DNA of 64,000 nucleotides from Cristatella mucedo (lineage: Eukaryota > Bryozoa > Phylactolaemata > Cristatellidae). The stretch is taken from positions 1,519,001 to 1,583,000 of the forward strand of contig WPIO01000042.1 in assembly GCA_009760855.2 (NCBI GenBank), given 5' to 3'. Shown here piece after piece: positions 44,665-57,419 of the stretch. How positions within the stretch are numbered: the first letter of the stretch is position 1; each line of letters begins with the position of its first letter. The translations under genes were made by a program, and so were the position numbers. The notes under the pieces were generated by a model. The model was not told the DNA's origin and made no database searches. It saw only the letters and a program-made list of their open reading frames with translations.

Positions 44665-47007
44665 AAAGCGAAACGCGTCAGACTCCTCCCCTCACCGATG
44701 GATCCTTAGCAACCCTATACGGAGGACAACTCCCAGTGAGGTTCAGATATCAACCGCATCAGCGGCCGCCAGCGTCGCCCAGCCGCTTGCCTTGCATGGC
44801 GTACAGCAGCCGACAGTTGCAACCGGTACAACTTGCGCCCTCGGGCGCGGGGCCCAGAGCCCGGCACGCTGGTTATCGATGCACTCACGCAGCGGCTGCA
44901 AGCTTCATTCGCGCCGCCACTGCGTTCCGTTTCTACCAAATCCACGAGCTGATTTTTGACTGCACACCTCCGGCCGAACGCGGCACTTTGGGCATACATT
45001 ATTGAGAACGTAGTACTTCCGTCGCGAAACTTCAGCTCCGAGCTCTTCGCGCGATGGCTCGGTTGTTCGACGCTCAAGCAGTCGCGCGCCGTCGGCGAAC
45101 GCTCATCGTCGGGCCTTGCGACGACCGCACACATTCAGCCGCCGAACGAGACGGGTCGAAGCGATTGAAAGTAAGAGCTCACTCTAGCCGAGATGACGAC
45201 GCTGCCGGCGATCGGCGACGAAAGCGGACGCCAAACGACGTCGAATGCGTTGCTTCGTTTCGCACGCCGACCTTGCACAGGAGTGCGAGATCCCAGCTAC
45301 CGCGACAGCGTCGTTGCGTGAGGCATCGTCGCGACGCGCGGCACTCTACCGCTGTCGAACGTGGCGGACCTGCTGAGCGTCTACCGGGCGACTACGCGGC
45401 TGCACCCAATAGCGCGAGCGCTGTACTGAAATTTTAATTATACTAAGCTAAGGATCCAGCGTGGGTGATATTTGAAAAGAAGCTACAAACCCACGCGTCC
45501 TTTCGGTACTGGCTGAAGCCGTGCGAGTTGTACTCATCATGCTCTCAAGGGGGGCCACGCCCACGCAAGCCCACGCGCTCTAGGAAATGCCGCACTGGAA
45601 GTCGTTGCGAGCGGATCTTGGCATTCACCCGATGATACAAAGTTCTCTTCTCGGAGTGAACGGTTCACCTGACCCAACGCACACGGCCGCCCACGGCCGC
45701 CTGCCATGCGAACTTTTGCACCGCTTTATGTTTCTTATAAACCTCGTTTGCCTTGGTAACGCTTCTTCTGGCTTTGGACTGACGCTCGACCGCATGTAGA
45801 GCAGGACGTTAAGGGGTACATCGTTAAGGCCCTTCGTTGGAGGTTCTTGGCTCGAATCAACTAAACCAAGCTCACACCGGCGACGGGCGATGATAAGGGA
45901 GGCCGACCCGGCCGGTTGAGACCTTTCCACGATAATGGCTGACCGCATATTCGGACCTAAGTGTGACCCACGGTGGCTCTTGACCCCAGAGCTGAGTATA
46001 GTCTACGTTACTTTCGTCCCGCCACTACTAAGCGTAGCAGCCTCTGCACTGTTTAACGGGCCGGAAGGGTAGTAGACGTAAAGAGCCAATTTACGGCGGC
46101 TGAGGGCGTTGTCAGAGTTGGTTTAAATGTCGCACGACGTCAGTCACGCGTCGCTCACGCGATTAGGACGAGGAGGTCTTAGCGTAATATCGCGATCGAT
46201 TTCAATCGCTGTGCTTTAAGGCGGGAGCCAATCGTGTAGTTTGGGGTTGTAGGACATCGTGGCTAAAGCCCGCGTCCACATGCAAGGTCCGTTTAGCCCG
46301 GGCTCCTTAAAATACGTCCAAAGAGTGCCAAGCAGTCCTTACCACTTGAGTAATAAATCAACCTGCAATAATCGTGGAACGAAAGCGTGGGAAACTGTGT
46401 TTATTCCCTAAACTGCGGCTGGGTCGCTATTAAAGTCAATCGGCGGCCTGTCTTCAATGGCGCTTGCGGCCACTTCCGTTGTAAGTCACAGCCGTCCTTT
46501 CGGCCGTCCTTGTAACCACGGTGCCAGCAGGAAGCCACAACGACGAAGCAGACGGCGCCTCCGATGTCGGTAGCGTGTCCAACGTCGGTCAAACGAAACT
46601 CTTTAGATCTCGTCGAATGATGCTGCAGCGTGCACGTCGTCGCTGACTCGACTGCGCATATTACCTAAACTGCAGCTGCAACGGTAATCGGCAGAGTCAA
46701 TCGGCGGCCGGGCGTTAGTTGCGTCTGCGGCCTCTTCTGCCGCCAACCACAGCTGACCTATCAGCCTTCCTCGTTAACACGGCACGATCAGGAAGCCACA
46801 ATAAGGCCGATGACGCCTCCGACGGCGGAAGCGTGTCCAACGTTGGTTATCCAAGATTATCCGGCTCGCGTCGAACGCTCGCGTCGCTAACAGCTTCGGG
46901 CGGCAGCGGCGGCGGCGGCGCGGTGCAGAGCCCTCGTGCTCGTACTCCGCTGGCCGCCAGCAGAGGAGAGTCGTTCTCTTGCATCGCGTGGGCGTGAAAA
47001 CGCGCTT
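44665..47007. other. GC- and CpG-rich block, unit 2
   Basis: Counterpart of 21,180-23,520, almost identical. Includes the 261-bp tandem duplication at 46,435-46,889. Absent from visible unit 3 because the window ends first. Confidence 0.45.
46435..46889 (+). repeat. Diverged 261-bp tandem duplication, unit 2
   Basis: Copies start at 46,435 and 46,696, as in unit 1. Confidence 0.65.
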
Positions 47008-47578
47008 TACGTTGTTCGCGTCTACTTTGCAGTACGCAGTGCTTAAAAATTCAGTCGATTCGGTGTTGCTTTTTCATTTCCTCAACTATTTATGGGTGCT
47101 AAATATGAAGCTCAGCAGAACGAGCGCTTGAGTCGCCGAGCTGGCAGCGGCTGTGGCATCCATGCACTGCCGGCGGCAAAAAACTCGCCCGCTGCTCGTG
47201 TCACGATAGCGATACGATGCGACCGTCGCGCTGCCGCATACGTGTCAGCAAATATAATAACTGCTAAGATAATGAGAAACTACTATGGATGTCCTGGATT
47301 GCGCGGGAGGTGTTTGCTCTCATTTGGCAGCAGCTTCGTCCTGAGGCGGCAGAATATGTTTCTTCCGACAAACCTCAATTCTACCCTTGCAAAATGCAGA
47401 CCGCTCGATTGAAACGAAGGAGCGATTAGAACCTTGTCTTTTCGTGTCGGCCTATTTCCGATCGTGGAGGTATTATTTGTGGTTCCGTAATATAAATAGT
47501 GAACAGCCCGTTATTTCTTAAAATATTACTAGGCAGAATACTGTTGTCTGTAGTTGTAAAATATCCTTTTGAAGCTAT

Positions 47579-48300
47579 CGAGCATCAAGTCTTTTTCGAG
47601 CTCGTGTTATCTCACCTGAGCGTCACTAGTGCAGTACTACAATATTTTAGGTCCCATGTCAGTGGAAAGCTACGGAGCGTTAACGTGAAATGACACAAAT
47701 CAATCGAGTAAATATCTGAATTACGGGATGCCTCAGGCCATTTTACTTGGTCTGGTTTGATTCCCGGGTTAAACCCCCTTCTAGCCGATTTGATTGCCAA
47801 GCACATACCAGACATTCACTTGGGTGCAGATGACACCGAGTTGCAAATTTGCCTTTCATTTCTTGAAGCCCTCAAGCACGTGGATTTCTTTCAACTTCCT
47901 TGCTGCATGAATTGATGACTGATTAATGATCAGTCATGGTTGGCAGCAACTTTTTTAAAATATTACAACGGAACCAGCTTACAAGCTACGGACAAATCAA
48001 GTGTCGTTCGGAAATTAGGAAACTACGCTCAAAATTGACTGTGCGCCCACATTTACCGTTGAATATGCAGGCACACTAGGTGTCCTGTCCTTAAGTGACC
48101 TTTCAGTAGACGATCACATCGCCACTGCAGAAGTCAAAAAGGCTTCGAATCAGCTTAAACTCCGGAGTATTGAAATCCAAAACCCAACATACGGCGACGG
48201 TTGTAGATGCAAGTGTAAAAAAAAGCACATTACAGGCTTTAACTTCTATGCCGATGAAGCCCAGCTGTACATATGCTTTGATCGCTCCCAGCCTCCAATC
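47579..48300 (+). pseudogene. Degenerate L2-like RT fragments, unit 3
   Basis: 47,579-48,159 equals the fragment at 24,092-24,660. A further RT piece unique to this unit lies at 48,236-48,300 (GFNFYADEAQLYICFDRSQP, with YADD changed to YADE). Unit 2 lacks 48,160-48,454. Confidence 0.65.
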
Positions 48301-48454
48301 GCAACAATCTCCCTCAACACTCTATCTATGTCAGCAAGCATGCTAAATATGATCATACTGTGCTCTGGCGGGTAGCAGCTGCACCGAGCAGCCGTAACAG
48401 TATGCGTATGTATGTGCAAATGTGTGTAAGTATGTGAGGCAGAGGTTATTGGCA

Positions 48455-48771
48455 TAAAGTACCCGACCTGCATCAGAACATCCCCTGACCTGACCACATT
48501 TAAAAGAAACTTAAAAACACACCTATTTAGGACAGCATTTAGTGGGTCCCTGTGATTCGTCCTTGTTGTGCTTATGCGTGCTGACACTGTGCATGCTGCC
48601 ACTAACCACATTTGCATGCTGACCCTGTGCATGTCACCCCTAACCATATTATTCATTTTGTTTGTTTTTCAAGCATGATTTTACTTACTATTCTATTGCG
48701 TATCACTTTGCAGCAAATGTAAAGCGCCTAGAAAGAGATTAAGTTCTCTGAGAGCGCTTTATCAAGTGCAA

Positions 48772-48803
<32 letters not shown>
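48455..48803 (+). mobile_element. L2-like LINE 3' end, unit 3
   Basis: Counterpart of 24,666-25,024 with an (ATT)n tail. Confidence 0.75.
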
Positions 48804-48804
<1 letters not shown>

Positions 48805-48825
48805 AGTAGGTCGGTCGGAACCACA

Positions 48826-49000
48826 GGCGAACTCCTCTCTCTTTTTCTCTCACTCTAATCTTCTTTCTCCTCCTTTCTCTCTGTCACTTTTGCTGTCGCT
48901 CTGTCTGTCTGTCTCTCTCACAATGTATCTCTCTCTCTCTCTCTCACTCACTTTCTCTCTTTCTCTCTGGCTCTCCTATCTCTCTCTCACTGTCTCAGTC
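48826..49000. repeat. CT-rich microsatellite tract, unit 3
   Basis: Counterpart of 25,055-25,215, with a TTTCTCTC block added. Confidence 0.75.
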
Positions 49001-50667
49001 AGCAGGTCGGCCACGACATATTGATTGCACCGAGCCGGTTTAGCCCAGTGGTTGTGTGGCATATGTTAAGCGCCGCCGTTGCCACGAACACAGTCTTTTC
49101 ACAAGCGAAAGCGATGTTCGGGAAAAAGTACTTTCGACAAAACGCCCACGGGCAAGTGTTCACGGAATAGTTAAGCAGCATCGGCTCTACGAATCGCTTA
49201 GTGCCCGTTTATATTTACCACGCTTTATGATATTGAATAGCATCACAAATTACTCACTGCTTACTGGCCTACCAGCATGTGCTGTCAGGCCGCGTCAGGA
49301 GATGATGATGCTACCCGCCTGTTTCATCATGGCCTTCGGAACGCCACCATGCGGCAGCATGCTGCCTCTTGACGCCAGTCTTGCTGCCCTGCCGAAGTAA
49401 TAGGACTGATGTGGGCCCGCGTTCGCTAGCATTAACAATGCTTTACGTGCCTAATGATGGCTCAACTCTCATGGAATGCCACGGAGCTCTTAGTGCGCTT
49501 TAGATGTTCATTAATTTAGGCCTTCGAGATGCTGTTCGTGAGTGATTCAAATCAGCCACCGTTCGACCGATTGTTGCACAGCCAGAATATGATCCAGATC
49601 CTAGCATTTTCTTCCCTTCATGTCCATGATTCCCTTTACCTTTCTTTTCATCTTCAATATGATCCAGATTGTTGCTAAAAAGATTGCAGACTTCGTAAAT
49701 GCAGACTTCCTAGAAAAATATCCATTTTCTTCCCTTCATGTCCTACCGAAATATCGCCCTTCTTCCCTTCATGTCAATGATTCCCATCATCTTCATTTTC
49801 ATCTTTATCTTCCCTTTCCACTCATCTTGATGATTCACTAAAACATTGTTGCTAAAAAGATTGCAGACTTCGTAAGAAAGATTAAGTTTCAAATAGTTGA
49901 TGGGCAGGGTTCAAATGAAGGTTCTAATTAAGCGGAAATTCCTCTCCCCTGTCGACACTGGCAACATCTTAACCAGCAAGCCGACGTTGATGCCACCGAT
50001 ACTGAGCACGAAGCTCGAGTGTCAAAAATGATGCTCAAGCTTCGCTTTGAAATGCTGAGACCTAATTGTGAACAAGGCTACGCACTGTTCGCGATTCCTG
50101 AATCGTCTCGGCTAGCAACCGATGCGATAATAGTGGCTGAGGCTGCACGAAAGAGTTTCTTCTGCACACCGTATCTCACGCTGGACACCTGCAGCCGTTC
50201 CTGTGGCCGTAGCATTGACTACTCGGGACTACGATTACGTATTTCGTTTGTATCCAAACATCGGCACTGTTCTTTGTAGACGGCAGCCGGTGCTGAGCAT
50301 CCGCAGATCCCCAGTAGATGTCGATAAGACTGCTTGACTCTATGATTGAGGATACGTTGCATCACAGAGCGGCCGTTCTTCGTCTTTGATCATCTCAGAT
50401 ACTCCGTCGCGAGCATCGAGGCAGCCGCTACGACTCGCTCGCCTTGCTTTGCCGCTCAGGCCGGTCATCATCCTCTTCACGTCTGTCCTTGTCAGGCATT
50501 GGCGAGCACTGTATTTCCGTCCTGACGAGTCAAGGACGAAGCCACAACGGTGCATCGGAAGCAGCATGCAAACAGCTCGTTCGCCGGAGACAGTCGCTAA
50601 CCCATCCTGCCATTGCTATAAAATGCTTCATCTACGATGCCACACACGACCGAGTGTGTAGACGAAC
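49001..50667. other. Spacer of unit 3, no gene recognised
   Basis: Counterpart of 25,216-26,741, with the patchwork insertion at 49,603-49,744. Confidence 0.45.
49603..49744. other. Unit-3-only patchwork (templated) insertion
   Basis: About 140 bp between CCAGATCCTA and CCTACCGAAATATCGCC, which are adjacent in unit 2. The insert is made of scrambled near copies of flanking DNA: TTCTTCCCTTCATGTC twice, AATATGATCCAGAT, and GTTGCTAAAAAGATTGCAGA, which also occurs just downstream at about 49,849. Confidence 0.75.
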
Positions 50668-50677
50668 AGCTATCGAG

Positions 50678-52159
50678 AATCGTATTATGCAGGCGAGGCC
50701 CAATCATGTGGAACGTCTGGCAGCATTCGAGGTCAACTCGAAATCGGTTTCAAAGCTGCTGCTTTGCTGATGATGGTAGCGTTATCATACAGCTGCTATC
50801 ATCGTAAGGTCTTAAAAAATTCATATTACCTATCCTGCAACTATTAGCGTTTTGCTCTTACTCGCCTGCACCCTGCAAATACTAAATACGCTCGATGTTT
50901 TCTGGTTTACAATTTTGGAGCAGCTAATGTAGAGGACGTTCTGGAGAAGCTTGCAACAAGACAGTTGATTTTCATTAAAAAAAGACACGTTATTGCAGCA
51001 CGAGCTTTCAGAACTGTCATAGTAGTCTTGGAGAGCGTGGTGGACACCATGGTCTGATCTAGTTGTGGCTTTGGCAACTGCCTTGCATCAATTATAAAAC
51101 TTGCTAGTTTACCTTAGAATACCTTTTTTTGGTTATTGCTGGAATTTAAATACGGCCAGGTGATTTCATCATCTAGAAACTCAGGTAGAGCTGTCAAAGG
51201 AAAGGCTAGGCATGACTAATGCTCAATTCTACAGAAAGGGTGGGTGAGTGTGGGTGTGCGTGCATATAAACGAACGGAGTAGACGCATTTGCATCACACA
51301 CTGCGCCTCGGCACTGCACCTCGGCACAAGAAAATATCCTAGTGCTGTGAACTCGGGCGATTTTGGTAAGTGCATGGTGGGAAGGCAGCAATTGACGTTA
51401 TTCAGCGTTAGCAAATTGCACGCCATTCCTGTAAAAGCTGGAGCTTCACAAGGGTCGGGGTCAATGTCAGAATGCTATCTGTAAGATGTAATATTATCAA
51501 ATCTCTCTCTCTATCTCTTCTCGAATTTAAAAGTATTAAGGTTCACGCTTTATTCGGCTAAGATAAGGGAAAAGTTTGGAAACGTATGTTTCTAATTGCT
51601 ACTTTTAACTACTGCTTTGTTAGTTATCAGGTTTTAATCCTTTTATGAAGTGGCTACTTTTTTATTTAGGAGTAAAATCAACGCACGCAGTGCGCGTATA
51701 ACAAGCGTTTGTACTGTGCAACTTCCGATTTCACTTCTTGAGAGTCAAAACATCAAGAAATTTCCAGCTCCAGTTATGGCTGCTACTTAACTGCATGTGA
51801 TAATTTTTCTTGGTATTGCCGCCCGGTAACTGCTTTGACTGTCTGCTATTAACATCCGTGGCCTGTGTCTCATTCACTGTTTCTTGCAAAATTACAAACG
51901 GCACATGACAATTGCAAATGAAGCGTTAATCGCTGAGTCTACGCAGTCTCATAATAAGCAGCGAAATTTTTTTGTTGTTCAAAAGTTGATGTTCTCGCTT
52001 AAGGCGCGACAGAAGGGCACATTTGATTAGTGAAGGAGTTGACATTGGTACATCTGCGTTTATTTACAGTACCATATATAGGAAACACTGCTGTCTGACG
52101 GCCAGCTCCACATGGGTTTGCCATATTTTTCACCTGGATTTGAGCGATCCACATCCAAG
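50678..52159. other. Spacer of unit 3, no gene recognised
   Basis: Alternates between unit-1-like and unit-2-like sequence (see findings). Confidence 0.5.
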
Positions 52160-52246
52160 ATAATTTTAATAATAATAGTGAACTTGATAAAGCGCCCTCA
52201 GAGAACTTAATCTCTCTCTCTAGGCGCTTGACATCTGCTGCAAAGG
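52160..52246 (-). repeat. L2-like LINE 3' end, unit 3
   Basis: Counterpart of 6,090-6,180. Confidence 0.7.
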
Positions 52247-53060
52247 GAAACGCCTAAACACCTGCTTTTATCAATTTTTATTTCTTATAAAGCCTGTGGA
52301 TTAAAAGAGAGTTTAAAAGTGAGGCTCTACTCTGATCTGGTTTCCTCCCTAAATGCCGGCCAGCTCGGCCGCATCGTGCCAAATACAATTACTCTATTGA
52401 ATATCGCCGCCTAAGCCTGAATACATCTGCAGTTCTGCAAGCAGTCTCCAGTCCTGCACTAGCTTAAAAACCCGTAGGCCTTACTTGCCTGACAATGCAT
52501 GATAATGTAAGGCACCTAAATTAGGCACATAAAAATCCCAAGCAGATTTTCCCCTACAAATTTTCAAGTGCTGAGAACGTTAAAATTTCCTTCCGCTAGC
52601 CGGAATACAGTTCAATTGATAGAAACAGACTGAGGAAGTGAGAGAAGATAAGGCAAAGTTTGAAATGTACTAATATCTCGCTGTCGCGTCATGCTTACTG
52701 TTCAGCTACTTAGTTTTGGTCCTTGGTTTTACTTACAATGACTTGATGTCATGGTTTTTTGTCCCATTTGATTTATGATCTGAGATAAAGTGGGACGTGG
52801 CTAACTTGTAGTATTCCGGGTTTATGAATCAACGATGTTTATCGCCTTGTTATCCTCAATACAGCCAGTTTCTGCGTGCTGGCCCGCGGGCACGTCCATG
52901 TAAGTCCAATAAGCGTCTCTTTGAACTCTCCTCGGTGTTCTGCTTGATGACGCGTTCCCGTGGTTTGGAGACCACTAAACTACAGGGAAAGCAGAGGTGA
53001 GGCGAAAGAGAATAAAAACGATGAGAGCGTGGTGAGAGAGTGAAAAGAGAAAAGACGAGC
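52247..53060. other. Upstream region of secreted gene 3
   Basis: Unit-1-like until about 52,940. No gene seen. Confidence 0.5.
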
Positions 53061-53066
53061 TATAAA
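53061..53066 (+). promoter_or_regulatory. TATA-box candidate for secreted gene 3
   Basis: TATAAA in the conserved context, about 520 nt before the ATG. Confidence 0.35.
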
Positions 53067-53379
53067 GACAGCCGATATCAACAAAGATATAGATAGGCAA
53101 TAGCTGTGTGTAGAATCGCTTTGCTGAGTCATAGAAGAAGTAATCATAGCATGCTCATCGAAGATAACGGAGCGGTTACTTCACATTGTGGAAGTCCACC
53201 ATTTTTACGCCTGACGGACGGACTAATTTCCTTCTTCAATTTTTAGAAATTGATACATAGAAACTTAGATGTGGAGAAAACAATTGAGAGAGAGAGAGAG
53301 AGAAACATTGCAAGAGAGAAATAGCTAGAGAGAAAATTGACTGATTTTTAGAATCGCAGAAGCATCGAGTCACGATGAA

Positions 53380-53577
53380 ATGAAGCTAACTGAGCACGTG
53401 GCACTCAGTCGCTGCCGTGACCGAAAGCGCTTGATGCCCAGCGAACATTTTTCATCAAACAGCACGAAAATCATTTCTGTTGACGACGAAGACTGGATGA
53501 TAGCCAAGTTTTGGGCCCTAGGCCAAGCATCGCAGCGTCAAGTGCCCTGCACTACGATTCGCTCGCTTCGGTTTTAG
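53380..53577 (+). other. Leader open frame before secreted gene 3
   Basis: Same frame as 7,293-7,490, with TAG three bases before the ATG. It overlaps the acceptor-like TTCGGTTTTAG. Confidence 0.3.
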
Positions 53578-53580
53578 ATC

Positions 53581-53925
53581 ATGGACAGATTTTTCAAGCT
53601 GTTGCTGCTCGTCGCATTCGTGTCATCTTTTTTCCTCGTCGCCTATTCTGAAGAGTTTGAGCTGAACGACGACGACGTAGCTGAAAGCCAGGTGAGACGT
53701 GGCAAGCTCGTCTACCCTGGTGACTGCAATTCGAAAAAGTTGGTCGAAGCAGCAAAAAGTGCGGGTCTGACAGTTGAAGCTGGAGGAAATCACCACACGG
53801 TAAAGAACAATCAAGGCCAAGTTGTAACCCAGATCCCACACTCTATCAAGCCAACAAAAACATGCAGAAACATTATCAATGTACTCAATGAATACATCAA
53901 ATATTTTTTGCAAGCTTATTTGTAA
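53581..53925 (+). CDS. Secreted small protein with HicA-like domain, copy 3 (114 aa)
   Basis: Encodes exactly the same protein as the copy at 29,760. The coding sequences differ at two bases, both synonymous (CTA/CTG at codon 7, TTC/TTT at codon 26). Signal peptide 1-23, acidic stretch and VRR (24-40), HicA-like domain 49-106 with H71 in GGNHHTVK, H87 in QIPH, Cys49 and Cys95, and the hydrophobic C-terminal extension. The amino acids being unchanged between copies 2 and 3 fits either recent exchange or constraint. Confidence 0.75.
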   Translation: MDRFFKLLLLVAFVSSFFLVAYSEEFELNDDDVAESQVRRGKLVYPGDCNSKKLVEAAKSAGLTVEAGGNHHTVKNNQGQVVTQIPHSIKPTKTCRNIINVLNEYIKYFLQAYL

Positions 53926-54079
53926 GTAAAGGTTTTTTATAAGAAAAGGCTGCTATAAGGATAAGATTTTCTCGCTAAAGAACATGCTATGTACCTTTCG
54001 GCGATGCATTTGCAAGAGAATCTCCTCAGACGAATTCGGTCATTGGCAAACTAATTATTACATGCAGCTGTCAGATTCA

Positions 54080-54085
54080 AATAAA
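54080..54085 (+). terminator. Polyadenylation signal of secreted gene 3
   Basis: AATAAA about 155 nt after the stop. Confidence 0.55.
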
Positions 54086-55104
54086 GAGGCTTACAAAATC
54101 TTGAGCTTCTGCCGATGCATCATTTTTTGTTCACGCAAGCGGCGAACTTAGCCGACAATAATTATCTCAAAATGTTGTTACTGAGAACCAGTGGGTAAGC
54201 GGTGAGAGCTGTCCGTCGGTGTTGCTCACTTAAATTCGCACAAACTCCATCAGGCTGAACGTGTGCACATGCATCTAGTAGAGATCGGCAGACGAACCTT
54301 ACGCGTCTCTGGTTTTTACGACGACGGCAGTGGTTTTTCGGCAGCATGCTCGAAGGTCATGTAAAGTGGTGCATATCTAGCGGATGTCCACAGGGTTCAT
54401 TTGGCGCAACCGATAAAGCGATATGAAGCATGATGCGTGAGCACGGCTCAGTTGTTTTCAAAGTGGAATCAGCATGAGAAAAAACGCACACATTAGATCC
54501 GCGGCGCAGAGAGGAAACTTCAGAATATGATGGTAAGGAAAGATGCTGGATTGGGCTATATGTGTGCTCACTAAGCCCATAAAACGCTTACTAGCGGCAG
54601 ACAAACAAGGAGCCAGACTTACAGAAAGTTAACTGCAGTTCACTCTGCAGCTATTTTTAGGAATCTGATTTTCCGTTATCCCTAATTAGGTATCATCTAA
54701 TCTATCAAGAGCGTGTAGCGGACAGAGACTTTTACCGTAACGCAGTGTTAGCTACTGAATAACCAAGTGTGCTCATGATTGAGCAGATCATTAACCATTG
54801 AGGCCCATCTGCCTCTAGATAAATGAAACTGTTATGTAAAATCTTGGCTTGAACACATCTTGCAATGTTAGGTAACAGCCGCGAGCAGCAGACACTGTGC
54901 AAGCTGGTGCATGCACACGAAAGAAGCATCACAGAGATCCAACGAATGCAGTAACAAACAGGCCCATGTTAAAACTTCTATTTAAACGTCGTCAAATCAC
55001 AGGACTTTCTGACGTGCGTCGGTAGTGAGTTCCAGGCTTAGCAAGTAATGCAGGTTTATTCTTTCATACGTCAATTTACAAACCTGTATCGCGTAACTCA
55101 AACA
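54086..55104. other. Downstream spacer of secreted gene 3
   Basis: Unit-2-like. No gene recognised. Confidence 0.5.
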
Positions 55105-55228
55105 CTGTGTTTAATTTATTTCTGACACTCCCTTTGCAGCAAATGCAAAGCTACTAAAAAGAGATTGAGTTCTCTGAGGGCACTTTATCAAGTGCATTAT
55201 TATTATCATTATCATTATCATTATATCA
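55105..55228 (+). repeat. L2-like LINE 3' end, unit 3
   Basis: ATT/ATC tail as in unit 1, unlike unit 2. Confidence 0.7.
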
Positions 55229-55368
55229 TTGTTATCATGTACTGTAATCTAGCCGATAAGGCATCAAAGAGTCTCAGGCTAGGCTAGTGGCTAGGCCACT
55301 GATAATCGCTATGTAATGGAATGTATCTCCGTCTGTAATTCCACAAAGTCATAAAGATCATGTGGGTG

Positions 55369-57230
55369 TTACGCAGGAGAGTTTTGTATAGCGCACTCAA
55401 AGCCTAAGCGGCTTTCGGAACGCATTCGGTAGCCAACAGACTTCGTCTCACGCAACAAAGAGAAAGTGGGAAGCATAGCAGAGTTAGGAGAGCAGTTGAG
55501 GTAGTGAGTAGCATAGAAGTAGCAGTTCAGGACCGCTGAAAAAGATGTGCCATAGTCGGCAGTTGGAGAGTAGATGCTGTTGCGTAAGAATTGTGGAAGC
55601 GAGTTCCAAAGTCTAGGACCTGCAGAACTAAAGCTTCTGTCGCCAACTGTCTTTAAGCGGAGGAATGGGACAGCTAATTTATAGTCCACACAGGACCTGA
55701 GGGTGCGAACAGGCTGAAACTGATACAGCAGTTCAGCTAGGTATGAAGGGGCCAAGCCGTGGCGGGCCTTGTGGGTCAACGTAAGAACTTTGCTCTGTAT
55801 CCTTTTCTCAACCAGCAACCATCCTAGCTCTTTCAGCAGAGGTGACACGTGCTCAAACCGCTGGGACTTGAAGACCAGCCTTGCAGCCATATTCATAGTC
55901 CGCTGTAGTGGCATAATAGCTTTCTTTGATAGCCCAGCCAAAAGGGAATTACAATAATCACGCCGAGACAGAACTAAAGAGCTAGTTAAATTTTTTACAA
56001 GCCACTGTGGGAGACAGCTTCTAATCTTGGATAGGGATCGGATGTGATGGCTAGCTGTAGAGGCAGTCTTCTGAATGAAGCTTTTGAAATTGAGGCAGCT
56101 GTCGAACACGACACCTAGATTACGAGCATGTGGTGAAGGTCGCACAATAGCATCACCTATTAGTACAGCAAAGCCTTTTAATCCAGCCAGACGCTTAGGG
56201 TGTCCTATGAGAAGCAGTTCGGTTTTAGCGTCATTTAATTTCAGGAAGTTTTCCAACATCCAGGATCGAATATCGGCAAGGCAAGCATTCAGTTTCTCAG
56301 TTGCTGCAGCAGATTCCGACGGTTTAAATGACAAATACAGTTGAGTATCGTCAGCATAGAAATGATATCCTATTCCATGGGCCTTAATCACTTTTCCCAG
56401 AGGTTGCGTATAAATGGAGAACAGCAAGGGACCAAGTACAGACCCTTGACCCTTGAGGGACTCCACAGGTGACCCTTCTCATGTCTGAGACCTGACCCCC
56501 ACACGACACGGATTGAACACGATCAGACAAGTAGGATTTAAACCTCGCCAGTGCTTCGTCTGCCAGACCGATCGTTGTTCTCAATCTTTCAAGCAGAACT
56601 TCGTGATCAATGGTGTCGAAGGCAGCAGACAGATCTATCAGAGATAAGGCAGTGACATTCCCGTCGTCGTTGCCACGTAGAATGTCATTGTTAACACGGA
56701 GGAGAGCAGTTTCAGTAGAGTGCTGCCTCTTGAAACCTGATTGAAATGTTTCTGACATTCCATTATTTTCAATATGTTTAACTAGCTGCTTAGCAACAAC
56801 AATTTTTTCAAGAATCTTTGATAAGAGCGGGAGAAGGGAAACTGGACGATAGTTTGCTAGGATCTCTGTGTCTAACCCAGGCTTTTTAAGAATAGGTCTA
56901 ACGATTGCCGATTTGAAGGACTTGGGGACGACCCCTTTTCCCAAAGAAGCATTAAAAATCTTGGTTATGGCAGGGCTAAGTTGGTCTGCAAGTGAAGACC
57001 ACAGAGATGAAGGTATAGGGTCTTCAGGAGACGAGCTCTTTTTGCTAGACCTTATTAAGGCAGCCACATAATAGGCAGAAACATCAGAGAACCTTTTAAG
57101 AAAGGTCACAGGTTGAGGAACGGCGATTGCTTTGGTCGGAGGGGGCTTAATGGAGGCACGAATGTGCACAATTTTTTTCAGTAAAGAAGGCTGAAAACTG
57201 TTCGGCTGAGCCCTTAATATCTGGGAAGTC
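55369..57230 (-). pseudogene. LINE reverse transcriptase domain, copy 3
   Basis: Frames 57,169-56,384 and 56,466-55,369, separated by the 7-bp duplication. YADD and the C-terminal block are intact. Confidence 0.8.
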
Positions 57231-57419
57231 AGACCTCACAGCATAGGCCAGTAAATGGTTTACTGTCTTATAAATCTGTTTAGTGTCTGACTGCCAGGAA
57301 TTCAGCTTTCTAATGAAAAAAGAAGCCCTAGTTTTTTTTAAGCTTTCGGGTGTAAACTCGAAGGAAGTCTTGAAAATTGACTAGATCTGCCTCAGACCCC
57401 GATTTCTTGAAACAACGTT

